This document shows positions 1 through 8,704 of a DNA stretch of 64,000 nucleotides, piece after piece. Every line of letters begins with the position of its first letter. Within the stretch, counting starts at the first letter, position 1. Below the pieces are notes generated by a model. That model had not been told where the DNA came from and ran no database searches. It saw only the letters and a program-made list of their open reading frames with translations. The stretch is taken from assembly GCF_023612255.1 (NCBI RefSeq), contig NZ_CP063231.1, forward strand, positions 478,001 through 542,000, written 5' to 3'. The translations under genes and the position numbers were made by a program. The stretch is from Luteibacter flocculans. Its GTDB lineage: Bacteria > Pseudomonadota > Gammaproteobacteria > Xanthomonadales > Rhodanobacteraceae.

Positions 1-658
1 GCAGGCGCATCTCGTGCGCCACCGATGCATCCAGGGCTTGCCCGTTGGCTTCGCCCACGGACTGGTCGGCCAGTTCGCGCGACATGTAGCCGCTCATCTC
101 GTCGAGGCGGTTGGTCACATGGCGGAGCACCGCCTGCAAGGCGTCGATCTCGCGCTGCAAGCCGATCCGCTGTTCGTTGACGAGGTCGGCGAGGCGATCG
201 CCGCAGGCCGCCAGGGCCACGAGGTCACCGGCATCGGCCACGTCGTGGCGCAATTCGTTGGCGCGATCGGCCAGGCGCGGCAGCACGACGATGCGCTCCA
301 CGAGCCGGCTCAGCGACGACTGTACGGACGAACCATGCTCGTTGCGGTGCGGGCGCGTGATGGCGATCGAGCGATCTTCGTGATTTCCTGCGGATCGCTC
401 GCCGAGCGCCGATATGGCCGTCGCCAGCTCGTTTACCAGTGGCTCGAGCGCCAACGGCTCCATGGGGCCGGCCAGCGCCACCGAGAGGCGCTCAATGTGG
501 GGATCGACCTGGTCGTGCGCACCGTGCGCGATGTGACCGAGGCAAGCGACCAATTGACGAAGCAGTGATTCCGCGGTGCGCCACTGGGCCTCTTCGCGGG
601 TCAACCGCTCCACGGCTTCGTGATACTTGCTTTCCCAAACCTGGTTTTCCAAACGCAC
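1..658 (-). CDS. Probable diguanylate cyclase, N-terminal regulatory region (partial at window start)
   Basis: A continuous minus-strand frame runs off the left edge, so only about 219 N-terminal residues are visible. They are soluble and strongly helical, rich in Glu/Arg/Leu (for example ENQVWESKYHEAVERL near the start and EIDALQAVLRHVTNRL near the edge). This resembles the N-terminal coiled region of a family of Xanthomonadales GGDEF proteins; the catalytic GGDEF domain would lie outside the window, so the function is an inference. I chose the GTG at 658 because it is the first usable start after the in-frame TGA (722-724) that ends the upstream transporter gene. No membrane segment is visible. 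It could be another type of coiled-coil signalling protein. Confidence 0.55.
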   Translation of the reverse strand, partial: MRLENQVWESKYHEAVERLTREEAQWRTAESLLRQLVACLGHIAHGAHDQVDPHIERLSVALAGPMEPLALEPLVNELATAISALGERSAGNHEDRSIAITRPHRNEHGSSVQSSLSRLVERIVVLPRLADRANELRHDVADAGDLVALAACGDRLADLVNEQRIGLQREIDALQAVLRHVTNRLDEMSGYMSRELADQSVGEANGQALDASVAHEMRL

Positions 659-721
659 GTCCCCGACCGTCGCGTCATGTGCCGATTCCGCGCCATCATA
701 CGATGAAGCCTGCGCCTTGGC

Positions 722-1975
722 TCATGTCTCCGACGCGGGTGCGATCTTGGGCTCGCCCCGGGTCGCCCGGAAGGCGACCACGGTGCCCAACGTGAGCAGC
801 GCGGCGGCCACGAGGAACGGCATGCCGGCGATATGAAGCGTCCGGGCGGGGGCGATCCAGAACGCGAAGATCTGCGCAAACAGGTACGGGCCGAAGATGC
901 CCGCGAAGCTGCCCAGGCTGGTCACGCCGCCTTGCAGGCGGCCCTGCTCGTCGGGGTGCACCTGCCGGGTCATGATCGACTGGATGGGCGGCCCGGAGAG
1001 TCCCCAGAGCGACATGAGCGGGATGCCGATGAGGAAGACCCAGCCGATGGAGGAAAGACCCATCACCGCAAACGCCGCCGCGCCGAAGGCAAGGCCGGCC
1101 AGCATCACCCGGCGCTCGCCGAAGCGGGCCGTGAGGCGACCGGTAAGAAAGGCCTGCACCGTGCCGTCGCACGCGCCCACCAGGGCGAGCACGTAGCCCA
1201 CGGCCTGTGGGCCCCAGTCATAGCGGTAGTCCGCATAGAGCACGAAGACCGTCTGCAGCACGTAGTGGGCGAGATAGAACAGGAACATGACCGTGGCCAG
1301 GCCGAACAACGTGCTGTTGCGGCGAAGCAGCTTGAGCGCACCGATCGGATTCGCCGTACGCAGTTCGAAGCGCGCTGCACGCCGTTCCGGCGGGAGCGAT
1401 TCCGGCAGGATGAAGTAGCCGTACATGAAATTGGTCAGCGCCAGCGCGGCCGCCACCCAAAACGGCAGGCGCAGGTCGATGCCGCCGAGAAAACCGCCGA
1501 GCGCGGGCCCGATGATGAAGCCGATGCCGAAGGCACCGCCGAGCAGGCCGAATGCCGCGGCGCGTTTCTCCGGAGGCGTGACGTCGGCGATGTACGCATT
1601 GGCGGTGGTGAAGCTGGCGGCCGTCATGCCCGAAACGATGCGTCCCGCAAAAAGCAGCCAGAGCGACGGCGCGATCGCCATGAAGACGAAGTCCAGCCCG
1701 AGGCCCAGGTTGGACAGGAGAATCACGGGCCGCCGACCGAAGCGATCGGACAGCGCACCCTGGATCGGCGAGCAGATGAACTGCACGGTGGCGAACACCG
1801 TACCGAAGATGCCGACCCACCATGCCGCGTTCGACACGGTGCCGCCCGTCATCTGTTCAATCAGGTGCGGAAGCACGGGAATGATGATGCCGAACGCCAG
1901 GATGTCGATCAGCACCGTGACGAAGATGAAGATCACCGCGGCGCGGCGAACAGGCGTGTGAGTCTGCGGTTCCAT
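722..1975 (-). CDS. MFS drug exporter, TetA/DHA1-like
   Basis: A 417-residue integral membrane protein of the major facilitator superfamily, probably a drug:proton antiporter of the TetA/DHA1 12-helix group. The first helix (about residues 12-34) reads [19 protein letters not shown], as in TetA proteins. The cytoplasmic loop between helices 2 and 3 carries the MFS motif A ([17 protein letters not shown], about residues 73-89). The helix-5 region [17 protein letters not shown] fits the antiporter motif C. Family length is 390-420, so it is complete. The substrate cannot be read from sequence; tetracycline export is only one option. It is on the same strand as the antiporter gene upstream, 27 bp away, and the signalling gene downstream, and no repressor gene lies beside it. 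Confidence 0.88.
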   Translation of the reverse strand: MEPQTHTPVRRAAVIFIFVTVLIDILAFGIIIPVLPHLIEQMTGGTVSNAAWWVGIFGTVFATVQFICSPIQGALSDRFGRRPVILLSNLGLGLDFVFMAIAPSLWLLFAGRIVSGMTAASFTTANAYIADVTPPEKRAAAFGLLGGAFGIGFIIGPALGGFLGGIDLRLPFWVAAALALTNFMYGYFILPESLPPERRAARFELRTANPIGALKLLRRNSTLFGLATVMFLFYLAHYVLQTVFVLYADYRYDWGPQAVGYVLALVGACDGTVQAFLTGRLTARFGERRVMLAGLAFGAAAFAVMGLSSIGWVFLIGIPLMSLWGLSGPPIQSIMTRQVHPDEQGRLQGGVTSLGSFAGIFGPYLFAQIFAFWIAPARTLHIAGMPFLVAAALLTLGTVVAFRATRGEPKIAPASET

Positions 1976-2002
1976 GAAAATCCGTGAGGTCGACTGAGAA
2001 CG

Positions 2003-3184
2003 TCAGACGAGTCGCTTCAACCGGGGCGCCACGATGGGTACGGTGAGCATCGTGCTTGCCACCGCCATCAGCAGCAACGCGGTGAACGTTTCGCTGGTGA
2101 TGACGTGACGATCGAGCAGGATGTTGACGAAGATGATCATGATCAGCGCCTTGGTCTGCAACAGCCAGCCGATCGTCCATGCATCGCCGCGCGCCCATCC
2201 GAGCAGTTTGCCGGCCAGACCTACGCCGGCAAGCTTGCCCGCCACCGAGGCCACCAGCAGCAGCGCAGCCGCGACGAACACGGCGGTACCGCCCACCGAC
2301 CAGTTGGTGCGAAGCCCGGTCGAAAGGAAGAACACCGGCATCACCACGAGCAACACGTGCTCGCGCAGCTTGTCGAGGTGCTCCAGCGTGAACCAGTCGC
2401 GATCCATCACCGCGCCGGCGAGAAAGGCGCCCACCATGTAGTGCAGCCCGGACCAGTCCGCACCGTAGCCGCAGGCAGCGAGCCAGATCAGCCCGACGTA
2501 CCAGCGATCACTTTCCTTGAGTCGCGCCATCCATCGCCGGAACAGCCAGGCGACCGCGGCGAACACGGCGAGAAACGCGGCCTGATGACCCACGCGCTGC
2601 CAGTCGAGCAGGATGATCGCGAGCACGCCCCAGATGGCGAGATCGTCGAGGCTCGCGTAACGCAGCACGCGCATGCCCAACGGTTCGCGAAGGACATTCA
2701 TCTTTTCCAGCAACAGGATCAGGATGGGCAGCGCGGTCACCGAACACGCCATGCCCACGCCGAGCACGAACTGCCACGTGGCGGCGGCTTCACCCATCCA
2801 GCCGTCGCGCCACGCGAGCATGCCGAGCGCGGCGAGACAGCCCGCCACCAGCGGACCGGCCAGTGCGAGACCCGCGGTCGTGCCGCACTCGCGGCGACGA
2901 CGCCAGACCTCGCGCAGGTCCAGCTCGATGCCGGCGATCCAGACGAATACCATCACCGCCCACCAGGCGATGCCGTTGAGCGCGCCGATGACCGGCGGTG
3001 CGAAGACGGTGGCGTAATAGTCGGGGAAGATCTTGCCCAGCACCCCGGGCCCGAGCACGATGCCCGTCACGATCTGCACAACAACCAGCGGCGCCCAGTA
3101 ATCGGTGCGAAACACGCGCCAGATCAGGTACGGCACGCCAAGAATGATCGTCATCGCGATCAGGAAAAGTTCGGTGATATTCAT
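2003..3184 (-). CDS. Cation:proton antiporter, CPA2/Kef-type membrane domain
   Basis: A 393-residue, very hydrophobic protein with roughly 11-13 predicted membrane segments, matching the Na+/H+ exchanger domain of the CPA2 (KefB/KefC-like) family. The segment VVVQIVTGIVLGPGVLG (about residues 35-51) is the typical second-helix signature, and the later ALIMIIFVNILLDRHVITSETFTALLLM resembles the family C-terminal helices. It stops after the membrane domain: there is no RCK/TrkA-N nucleotide-binding domain, unlike KefB/C. The start at 3184 has a good ribosome site (GGAGG, five bases upstream). The downstream MFS gene begins 27 bp after its stop, so the two may be co-transcribed. Ion specificity is unknown. 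Confidence 0.85.
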   Translation of the reverse strand: MNITELFLIAMTIILGVPYLIWRVFRTDYWAPLVVVQIVTGIVLGPGVLGKIFPDYYATVFAPPVIGALNGIAWWAVMVFVWIAGIELDLREVWRRRRECGTTAGLALAGPLVAGCLAALGMLAWRDGWMGEAAATWQFVLGVGMACSVTALPILILLLEKMNVLREPLGMRVLRYASLDDLAIWGVLAIILLDWQRVGHQAAFLAVFAAVAWLFRRWMARLKESDRWYVGLIWLAACGYGADWSGLHYMVGAFLAGAVMDRDWFTLEHLDKLREHVLLVVMPVFFLSTGLRTNWSVGGTAVFVAAALLLVASVAGKLAGVGLAGKLLGWARGDAWTIGWLLQTKALIMIIFVNILLDRHVITSETFTALLLMAVASTMLTVPIVAPRLKRLV

Positions 3185-3258
3185 TAGCCCTCCCCGGGGT
3201 CGGCAGAGGGTAACTGAATTGGTGCGCGCTGGTTCACCGGCGCTTGTGCGTCCGGCAC

Positions 3259-3603
3259 TTATTGCGGCGGTTGTGACAGTTCCCTGGCATCCAGCACGCC
3301 GTCATGGTTGCGGTCCAGCTTGTGGAACTGGTGGATGAGGTTCCGCTGGAATTCGTCGAGGTGGATGGGCCGCGCGCCGGGGCGCATCGGGCCGTCGTTG
3401 GCGTCCAGCACGCCGTCGCCGTTGACGTCCATGCGCAGGAAGCCCTGGCTCATGTAGCGCACGTATTCCGCTTCGTCGATGCGGCCATCGCCGTTCTCGT
3501 CCATTCGGCGGAGGTACTCGGCCGGGGTGCGCGGCACATCCTGCGCAAATGAGGAGCCGGCAAGGGCGAAAGCGGCAAGGAGGGCGTAGGCAGGTCGGCT
3601 CAT
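3259..3603 (-). CDS. Secreted EF-hand calcium-binding protein
   Basis: A 114-residue protein with an N-terminal signal peptide (MSRPAYALLAAFALAGSSFA, cleavage probably after SFA), so periplasmic or secreted. The mature part has three canonical EF-hand loops: DENGDGRIDEAE (about residues 35-46), DVNGDGVLDAND (about 58-69) and DRNHDGVLDARE (about 97-108), each with Asp/Asn/Gly at calcium-ligand positions. It therefore most likely binds Ca2+, perhaps as a small buffer or sensor; no enzymatic domain is present. It is divergent from cysM. The role is unknown; proteins like this are common in Xanthomonadales. Confidence 0.85.
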   Translation of the reverse strand: MSRPAYALLAAFALAGSSFAQDVPRTPAEYLRRMDENGDGRIDEAEYVRYMSQGFLRMDVNGDGVLDANDGPMRPGARPIHLDEFQRNLIHQFHKLDRNHDGVLDARELSQPPQ

Positions 3604-3697
3604 GGGCGGGCAGTCTGGGCGATCGGAAGGCGTTTGTCGCGCCGCACCGCGTCGGAGTACCTTTGGTCACTGGCAGGCCCGCTCAGGAACCCTCTCA

Positions 3698-4654
3698 ATG
3701 ATCTACGACAGCATCCTCGACACCATTGGCCGCACGCCCATCGTTCGTCTGCACCGCGTGGCGCCGGCACACGTCACGCTTTATGCCAAGGTGGAATCGT
3801 TCAATCCCGGCGGATCGGTCAAGGACCGCCTCGCCATCGCCGTCATTCTCGATGCCGAGCAGAAAGGCTTGCTGAAGCCGGGTGACACGGTGGTCGAAGC
3901 GACCTCCGGCAATACGGGCGTCGCGCTCGCGATGGTCTGCGCGGCGAAGGGTTACAAGTTTGTGGCGACGATGGCTGACAGCTTCTCCGTGGAGCGCCGC
4001 AAGCTGATGCGCGCCTACGGTGCCAAGGTCATCCTCACGCCCGCCGCCGAACGTGGCAGTGGCATGGTGCGCCGTGCGGAGGAACTGGCCGCCAAGCACG
4101 GCTGGTTCCTGCCGCGGCAGTTCCAGAACCCGGCCAATCCCGGCTATCACCGCAGCACCACGGCGTCTGAAATCCTTCAGGACTTTGCCGGCCGTCGGCT
4201 CGATGCCTTCGTGACCGGCTGGGGTACGGGCGGCACGCTGACCGGCGTCGGCGAGATGCTCAAGCTGGCGCGACCCGAGGTGAAGATCGTGGTCTCGGAG
4301 CCGGCGCAGGCGCCCTTGCTGCAGGACAAGCCGTGGTCGCCGCACAAGATCCAGGGCTGGACGCCTGATTTCGTACCGGATGTCCTGAACCGCAAGGTCT
4401 TCGACGTGAACGTGCCCGTGGACGAAGTGGTCGCACGCGACACGGCACGCCGCCTCGCTGCCGAGGAAGGCCTGTTCGTGGGTGTCTCCGCGGGCGCCAC
4501 CGCGGCCGCAGCGCTGCAATACGCAGAAAGTGCCGAGAAGGGCAGCGTCATCCTGGCGATGCTGCCCGATACCGGCGAGCGCTACCTCTCCACCTTCCTT
4601 TTCGAAGGCGTGGAAGAAGGCACCGACGAGGCCTGGCTGAACAGCCTGGGCTGA
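3698..4654 (+). CDS. cysM: Cysteine synthase B (O-acetylserine sulfhydrylase B)
   Basis: A 318-residue PLP enzyme that makes cysteine from O-acetylserine and sulfide or thiosulfate. The PLP lysine sits in FNPGGSVKDR (Lys42), the phosphate-binding loop is TSGNTG (about residues 67-72) and the glycine loop is GWGTGGTLTG. The QFQNPANPGYHR stretch and the length fit CysM better than CysK. I start it at ATG 3698 rather than an upstream in-frame ATG at 3602, because family homology begins at IYDSILDTIGRTPIVRL. Upstream AGGAA is a modest ribosome site. It stands alone, divergent from the EF-hand gene. The imperfect hairpin at 4665-4705 may end its transcript. Confidence 0.95.
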   Translation: MIYDSILDTIGRTPIVRLHRVAPAHVTLYAKVESFNPGGSVKDRLAIAVILDAEQKGLLKPGDTVVEATSGNTGVALAMVCAAKGYKFVATMADSFSVERRKLMRAYGAKVILTPAAERGSGMVRRAEELAAKHGWFLPRQFQNPANPGYHRSTTASEILQDFAGRRLDAFVTGWGTGGTLTGVGEMLKLARPEVKIVVSEPAQAPLLQDKPWSPHKIQGWTPDFVPDVLNRKVFDVNVPVDEVVARDTARRLAAEEGLFVGVSAGATAAAALQYAESAEKGSVILAMLPDTGERYLSTFLFEGVEEGTDEAWLNSLG

Positions 4655-4664
4655 GCTTCGCGCG

Positions 4665-4705
4665 CTTCGCAATGACGCAGGGCTCGCCCCCTCGTCATCG
4701 CGAAG
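4665..4705 (+). terminator. Imperfect hairpin after cysM
   Basis: The arms CTTCGCAATGACG (4665-4677) and CGTCATCGCGAAG (4693-4705) pair at 12 of 13 positions around a 15-base loop, 10 bp after the cysM stop. No U-run follows, so it could be a weak terminator, an mRNA-stabilising hairpin or a repeat remnant. Confidence 0.35.
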
Positions 4706-4778
4706 CAACGTCGGCACTGCGTTCCCATCACGCGTCGACCGTCACGGTAGGGGCCTCGAACGTCAGGAGGTCAACGTC

Positions 4779-5162
4779 ATGGCATGGTTTCGCAGCAAGA
4801 GCATGGGTGAGGAGTGGCTGGGCCGCGCGCAGCGCCTCGCGGGCGCGACGGTGGGTAACCATCCGCGTGAAGCCTTCGGTGCCGCGCGCGAGTACGCCGG
4901 GCGTGCCGGATCGCTGGCGAGCCAGGCGTTCGACGGCGCAAGTCGCGGCGTCCGCCGTCACCCTGGCATGACCCTCGCTATCGGCGCGGGCATCGGCGCT
5001 GTTATCGCGGCGTGCCTGCTGGCCAATCGTTACGCGCGTCTGCAGGAAGACGAGTACGACGCGCACGATCCGACCCGGCAGCGCCCAACCGACAGCAGCG
5101 GCGATGCCCTGGACGGTTCGGGTGAGGACAATCCCGTGCCGGGAGAAACCGGGCTTTACTGA
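4779..5162 (+). CDS. Small single-pass membrane protein, DUF883/ElaB-like
   Basis: A 127-residue protein with a helical, Ala/Arg/Gly-rich N-terminal half, one hydrophobic segment (about residues 66-85, MTLAIGAGIGAVIAACLLA) and an acidic, Asp-rich C-terminal tail. The RRHPGMTLAIGAGIGAVIA pattern resembles the C-terminal anchor of the DUF883/ElaB/YqjD family, whose E. coli members bind ribosomes at the inner membrane. Here the tail after the anchor is unusually long (about 40 residues). A strong ribosome site AGGAGGT lies seven bases before the ATG. The family assignment is tentative. Confidence 0.6.
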   Translation: MAWFRSKSMGEEWLGRAQRLAGATVGNHPREAFGAAREYAGRAGSLASQAFDGASRGVRRHPGMTLAIGAGIGAVIAACLLANRYARLQEDEYDAHDPTRQRPTDSSGDALDGSGEDNPVPGETGLY

Positions 5163-5169
5163 GTCCTAG

Positions 5170-5200
5170 GTCACAGGGGCGTTGACCGCGCCCCTGTGAC
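5170..5200. terminator. Perfect 12-bp hairpin between convergent genes
   Basis: GTCACAGGGGCG (5170-5181) and its exact complement CGCCCCTGTGAC (5189-5200) flank a 7-base loop. It lies 8 bp past one stop and 8 bp before the stop of the convergent mksB, a position expected of a bidirectional terminator. It lacks a long T-run. Confidence 0.65.
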
Positions 5201-5208
5201 GCGTGCGA

Positions 5209-8001
5209 TCACGCGGCGTTGGACCGCCGCCGCAACACCGCCAGCGGTTGCGCCCAGGTCGCACCCGGTCGCCGCTTGCTCGTGACGAGCGTGAGTTCGG
5301 ATGGCTGGAACACATTGATGTTGTGCGTGGCTGGCGTCGTCAGGATGTACTGCGCGCGCGTGCTCTTCAGGAACGCGCCGACCTTGTCGATGTTGAAGAT
5401 GTCCAGGTGCGCGAACGGTTCGTCGATGAAGACGAAGCCGCCCGGCCGGTCCTCGTCGCGCATGAGCGCCACGAGCAGCAACAGCGATTTCATCACCTGC
5501 TGGCCGCCCGATGCCTCGCCGTCGTCCATGCCGATCCAACCCTTCTTGTCGAACTCGAAGCGCACATGCAACGCGGCGGACGACAACGCGAGGTCGTCGT
5601 TGCTGAGTTCGGGAAGATCGACCTCCACGCCGATGCCCGCCAGCTCCGCGAGCACCTTGAGGTTCTTGGCATAACGACGAACGGTGTTGCGCAGCACCTG
5701 GATATAGGCACCGCGCGCCTCGTGGGTGATACGCGACGCGCGCTCGAGATGGATGCGGCGCTTTTCCAGATCGAGTTTCAGTCCATCGTGGTCGGATAGC
5801 AGCTTTTCGCGGAGCGCGAGCACGCTGGGATCCTGTTCCCAGTGGCCTTCTTCTAAGCGGCGTTCCACGCGATCGATCTCGCGGCGTACCGCTGCGGGCG
5901 ACTCGAAGCGTTCCCGCAGCGCGGCCATGGCGGTGCGTCCACGCAACGCCAGGGGCACGTGGCGCCGCTTGGCGCGGAATGCCTTGAGGCGGTCGACCTG
6001 CTCACCACGCAACTGATGATGCTGGCGCACGGCATCCGCCAACTGGCGCTGCACGTCGCGCTGTTCGCGCGCGCCGTTATCGCGGGCATTGGAGGTCTTG
6101 AGGCGCTTCTCGCGGACAGCCTCGTAATGTTGTTCGGCGGCCGCATGACTGTCGGCGGTGCGCTGCACGTCCTCGCGCAGGCGGGCCTGCTGCTCGTGTG
6201 CTTCTGCGAATTCATCGGCGCGGTCAGCGAGCTGGCTGCTGGCGCTGGCGCCGCGCAGTACGGCTTCGGCGTCGCTGGCACGTGCCAGGGCGTCCTTGCG
6301 TTCGCTCGCGATCTCGCGGAGACGTGCCTCGATGCCGCGCAACGCGGCTTCGCCGTCGCGCAATTGGCGTTCGCGAGCCCCGGAACCGAAGTACATGTCG
6401 TCGACGCCGAGATGGCGTCCGCCGCGTCGCTCCTTGAAATAGCCCTGCGGGGTGATCCAGTCCTGATCGCGGCTGCAGGCTGCGCCTTCGGTCACGTTCT
6501 CCACGCGGCGGATGCGATCGAGATTGCGCAGCAACCATTCGGGCGCCGCAGCGGAGAACGATACGACCTCAAGCAGCGAGCCGCGCGTCGCCGATTCGGC
6601 GGGCGCGCGGTCTGCGACCACGAAATGCTTGTAGCGATGCTGCTCGCCGAGCTTCCACGCCGCCTCGCGATCGCGTGGATCGTCCAGCAGCACGACGTGG
6701 CGATAACCGGCGAGTACCGCTTCGACCGCCGGCTGCCAGCGGGGCTCGGCGATCTCCACGATTTCGCTGAGCATGCTGTGGCGGATGCCCGCTTCGTCGA
6801 GCGCACGACGGAACGAGGCTTCGAAGTCGGGTGTGTAGCGACGTCCGCTGCGCCAGGCCGAAAGCTGGCTGGTGACGGTGGTCAGTTCCTGGCGCAGCCG
6901 GGTTTCCTCGGCTTGCAGATGATTTGCCAGGGCGCGCGCATCGCGCGCCACGTTGGCGAGACGTTCGTGATCCGCGCCGCCCTGCGCCGCCACCATCTCG
7001 CGCAGCCTCGCCTCCTGCTTGATCAGCAGGTCGTTCTGCGCGAGCTCGGCGCGTGCGGCGTCGAGGCTCTTCTGGGTCTGCTGGCGTGCGAGGTCCGCCT
7101 CGTGCTGTTCCGCACGAAGCGTTTCGCCCTGGGCGTCCAGTTCGCCGAGTTGTCGGGCGAGTTCCACATCGCGGCGTTCCAGTTCCGTCACGCGGCGCTT
7201 GATGCCGGTGAGCTGAGGACGCGCGCCGCGGATGCCGGCGAGCAGTTCGGCGAGTTCGGTGCGCGGGAGAATCTCGGAGACGAGATCCACACGCTCGGTC
7301 TTCAGCGCATTCCATTCCTGGAAGGAGCGCGCACGCGCTTCGGCTTCCTGCAGGCTCACGCCAATGAGCGACAACTGGTGTTCGAGGCCGTGCTGCTCGC
7401 GATCGGCTTCACCCTGTTCGTTGCGTGCGCGCTGGTAGTCGTCGAGCACGGCCTTGTCGCCGAAGACGTCGAAGACGAGATCGAGCAGGGCCTTGGGCGG
7501 AAGCTGGCATAGCTTGTCCGTCGCACCTTGTTCGAGCGTGAGCACGCGGCGGATCGCCTGCGACAGGCCGGCACCTTCCAGGCGCACGCGGTATTCGCGC
7601 AGGCCGAGAAACTCGCCGCGCGCCTCGATCTCCTCAACGCTGACATCGCCGCCCAGCACGGCGTATTGCCGGGTCCACTCGCCGCCCTTCTTCTGGATGC
7701 GGCAGGCGAGCGTTACTTCGCGGTCCATCAAGGGGAAGAACGGACGCTCGCCGCTCGGCCCCGGCGTGTTGCCAACGCGGGCGCGCAACCAGGCGAACGG
7801 TTTGCCGTTGTGGCGCAGGTAGCTCTTGTAGTCGCGGTTGCCCGCGCAGTCGATGGTGAGCAGCGTGCGCAATGCATCGAGCAGCGTGGTCTTGCCTGAG
7901 CCGTTCGGGCCCACGACGGTGACGATGTTGGTATCCAGCGGCAGGCTGAAACGCTGCCAGTAATCCCAATGCACCACTTCGAGGCTGCGGAAATCAAACA
8001 T
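5209..8001 (-). CDS. mksB: SMC-type condensin ATPase, MksB/JetC-like
   Basis: A 930-residue SMC protein, the DNA-loading ATPase of a bacterial condensin. Walker A is GPNGSGKTT (residues 31-39). Long charged coiled coils span about 190-390 and 540-760, separated by a hinge-like globular region (about 400-540, containing WQPAVEAVLAGYRHVVLLDD). The C-terminal head has the signature ASGGQQ (830-835), Walker B FVFIDEP (856-862) and the D-loop AHLD. At 930 residues it is far shorter than MukB (about 1480) and close to MksB. Family homology starts at MFDFRSLEVVHWDYW, so I use ATG 8001 and not an upstream ATG at 8148. The start overlaps the mksE stop by eight bases. It is the last gene of folE-mksF-mksE-mksB. 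No MksG/JetD gene is adjacent. Confidence 0.8.
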   Translation of the reverse strand: MFDFRSLEVVHWDYWQRFSLPLDTNIVTVVGPNGSGKTTLLDALRTLLTIDCAGNRDYKSYLRHNGKPFAWLRARVGNTPGPSGERPFFPLMDREVTLACRIQKKGGEWTRQYAVLGGDVSVEEIEARGEFLGLREYRVRLEGAGLSQAIRRVLTLEQGATDKLCQLPPKALLDLVFDVFGDKAVLDDYQRARNEQGEADREQHGLEHQLSLIGVSLQEAEARARSFQEWNALKTERVDLVSEILPRTELAELLAGIRGARPQLTGIKRRVTELERRDVELARQLGELDAQGETLRAEQHEADLARQQTQKSLDAARAELAQNDLLIKQEARLREMVAAQGGADHERLANVARDARALANHLQAEETRLRQELTTVTSQLSAWRSGRRYTPDFEASFRRALDEAGIRHSMLSEIVEIAEPRWQPAVEAVLAGYRHVVLLDDPRDREAAWKLGEQHRYKHFVVADRAPAESATRGSLLEVVSFSAAAPEWLLRNLDRIRRVENVTEGAACSRDQDWITPQGYFKERRGGRHLGVDDMYFGSGARERQLRDGEAALRGIEARLREIASERKDALARASDAEAVLRGASASSQLADRADEFAEAHEQQARLREDVQRTADSHAAAEQHYEAVREKRLKTSNARDNGAREQRDVQRQLADAVRQHHQLRGEQVDRLKAFRAKRRHVPLALRGRTAMAALRERFESPAAVRREIDRVERRLEEGHWEQDPSVLALREKLLSDHDGLKLDLEKRRIHLERASRITHEARGAYIQVLRNTVRRYAKNLKVLAELAGIGVEVDLPELSNDDLALSSAALHVRFEFDKKGWIGMDDGEASGGQQVMKSLLLLVALMRDEDRPGGFVFIDEPFAHLDIFNIDKVGAFLKSTRAQYILTTPATHNINVFQPSELTLVTSKRRPGATWAQPLAVLRRRSNAA

Positions 8002-8704
8002 CGGCAGGCTCCTCGCCAGCATCGAGGGAGAGGTCGTCGTCTTCGGCGTCGTCCACGACAGGCGCAGGCCGCGCCGCCGCTTCCGCGAGCAGGTCGCCCA
8101 GCGCGCCATCGAGGATGCGTCGTGCCGTGCGTTCGTAATCGAATGCAAGATCGAGCAGCGGCCCCTCGGCGACTTCGCCCTTGCGTCGGATGATGAAACC
8201 CAGGCGGTTCAACGTGCCGAGATTGAAGCCGACGCGCGTCTTGCCGCCGAGCTTGTCGCCGAAATCGGCGAGCAGGGTGCGCTCCGCAATCACGGGCGAG
8301 ATCGTGGGATCGCGCGGTATGGGTTTTTCTTCCGCAAACATCTGGCCTTGTGACGCGGCGGCTTCGGCGCTCTGGCGTTCAACTTGGCGTTGTCGCTTGG
8401 GTAGCACGATGAGCGCCCAGATCACCACCAGCAACGCGACGCCGTCGCGGTCGAGTTGCAAGGTGTTGGAGATCCAGCTGTCGCTGCCGCCGAATACGGC
8501 GCGCTCGCTCTTGCGGGCAACGGCGAGGCCAATGTATGCCGCGTAGGGGTGTTCGCGCAGTTCCAGGCCGACCGCTTCGAGGCGGCGGTCCAGTTCCTCG
8601 CGGAAGCCTTCGTCGAGCAGCGCCTTGCGTGCCTGCGCGTCGTCGCGCGGCAACCAGCGTTGCGCAAGCAGGCGGGTGACCAGGCTGGCGGTATCGTCAT
8701 GCAT
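7994..8704 (-). CDS. mksE: Condensin accessory subunit, MksE/JetB-like (KITE protein)
   Basis: A 236-residue protein placed between a kleisin-like and an SMC gene. Its first half contains ELREHPYAAYIGLAVARKSE and a hydrophobic helix GVALLVVIWALIVLP (residues 88-102). The second half (about 135-195) looks like a winged helix with a basic wing (FIIRRKGEVAEGPLLDL). It ends in an acidic tail (about 218-234). This matches the tandem winged-helix KITE subunits MukE/MksE, which dimerise on the kleisin and modulate the SMC ATPase. It overlaps the neighbours on both sides by eight bases, so the three subunits are translationally coupled. The assignment rests on gene order, size and fold-like pattern, since this family diverges quickly. 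Confidence 0.7.
   Translation of the reverse strand: MHDDTASLVTRLLAQRWLPRDDAQARKALLDEGFREELDRRLEAVGLELREHPYAAYIGLAVARKSERAVFGGSDSWISNTLQLDRDGVALLVVIWALIVLPKRQRQVERQSAEAAASQGQMFAEEKPIPRDPTISPVIAERTLLADFGDKLGGKTRVGFNLGTLNRLGFIIRRKGEVAEGPLLDLAFDYERTARRILDGALGDLLAEAAARPAPVVDDAEDDDLSLDAGEEPADV

Noticed and set aside
14-568. Plus-strand frame at the left edge
   Set aside because: The minus-strand frame has better codon character, continues past the edge, and gives a coherent coiled-coil protein.
656-724. Read-through fusion of the MFS transporter with the downstream signalling protein
   Set aside because: They share a frame across the TGA at 722-724, but nothing suggests stop-codon suppression and a GTG start is available at 658.
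4665-4705. Small RNA gene in the cysM downstream gap
   Set aside because: Only one imperfect hairpin is visible, with no promoter or U-run to support a separate RNA.
5959-7512. Long plus-strand frame (about 517 codons) opposite mksB
   Set aside because: It mirrors a real gene in a GC-rich genome, has low-complexity composition and no recognisable domain.
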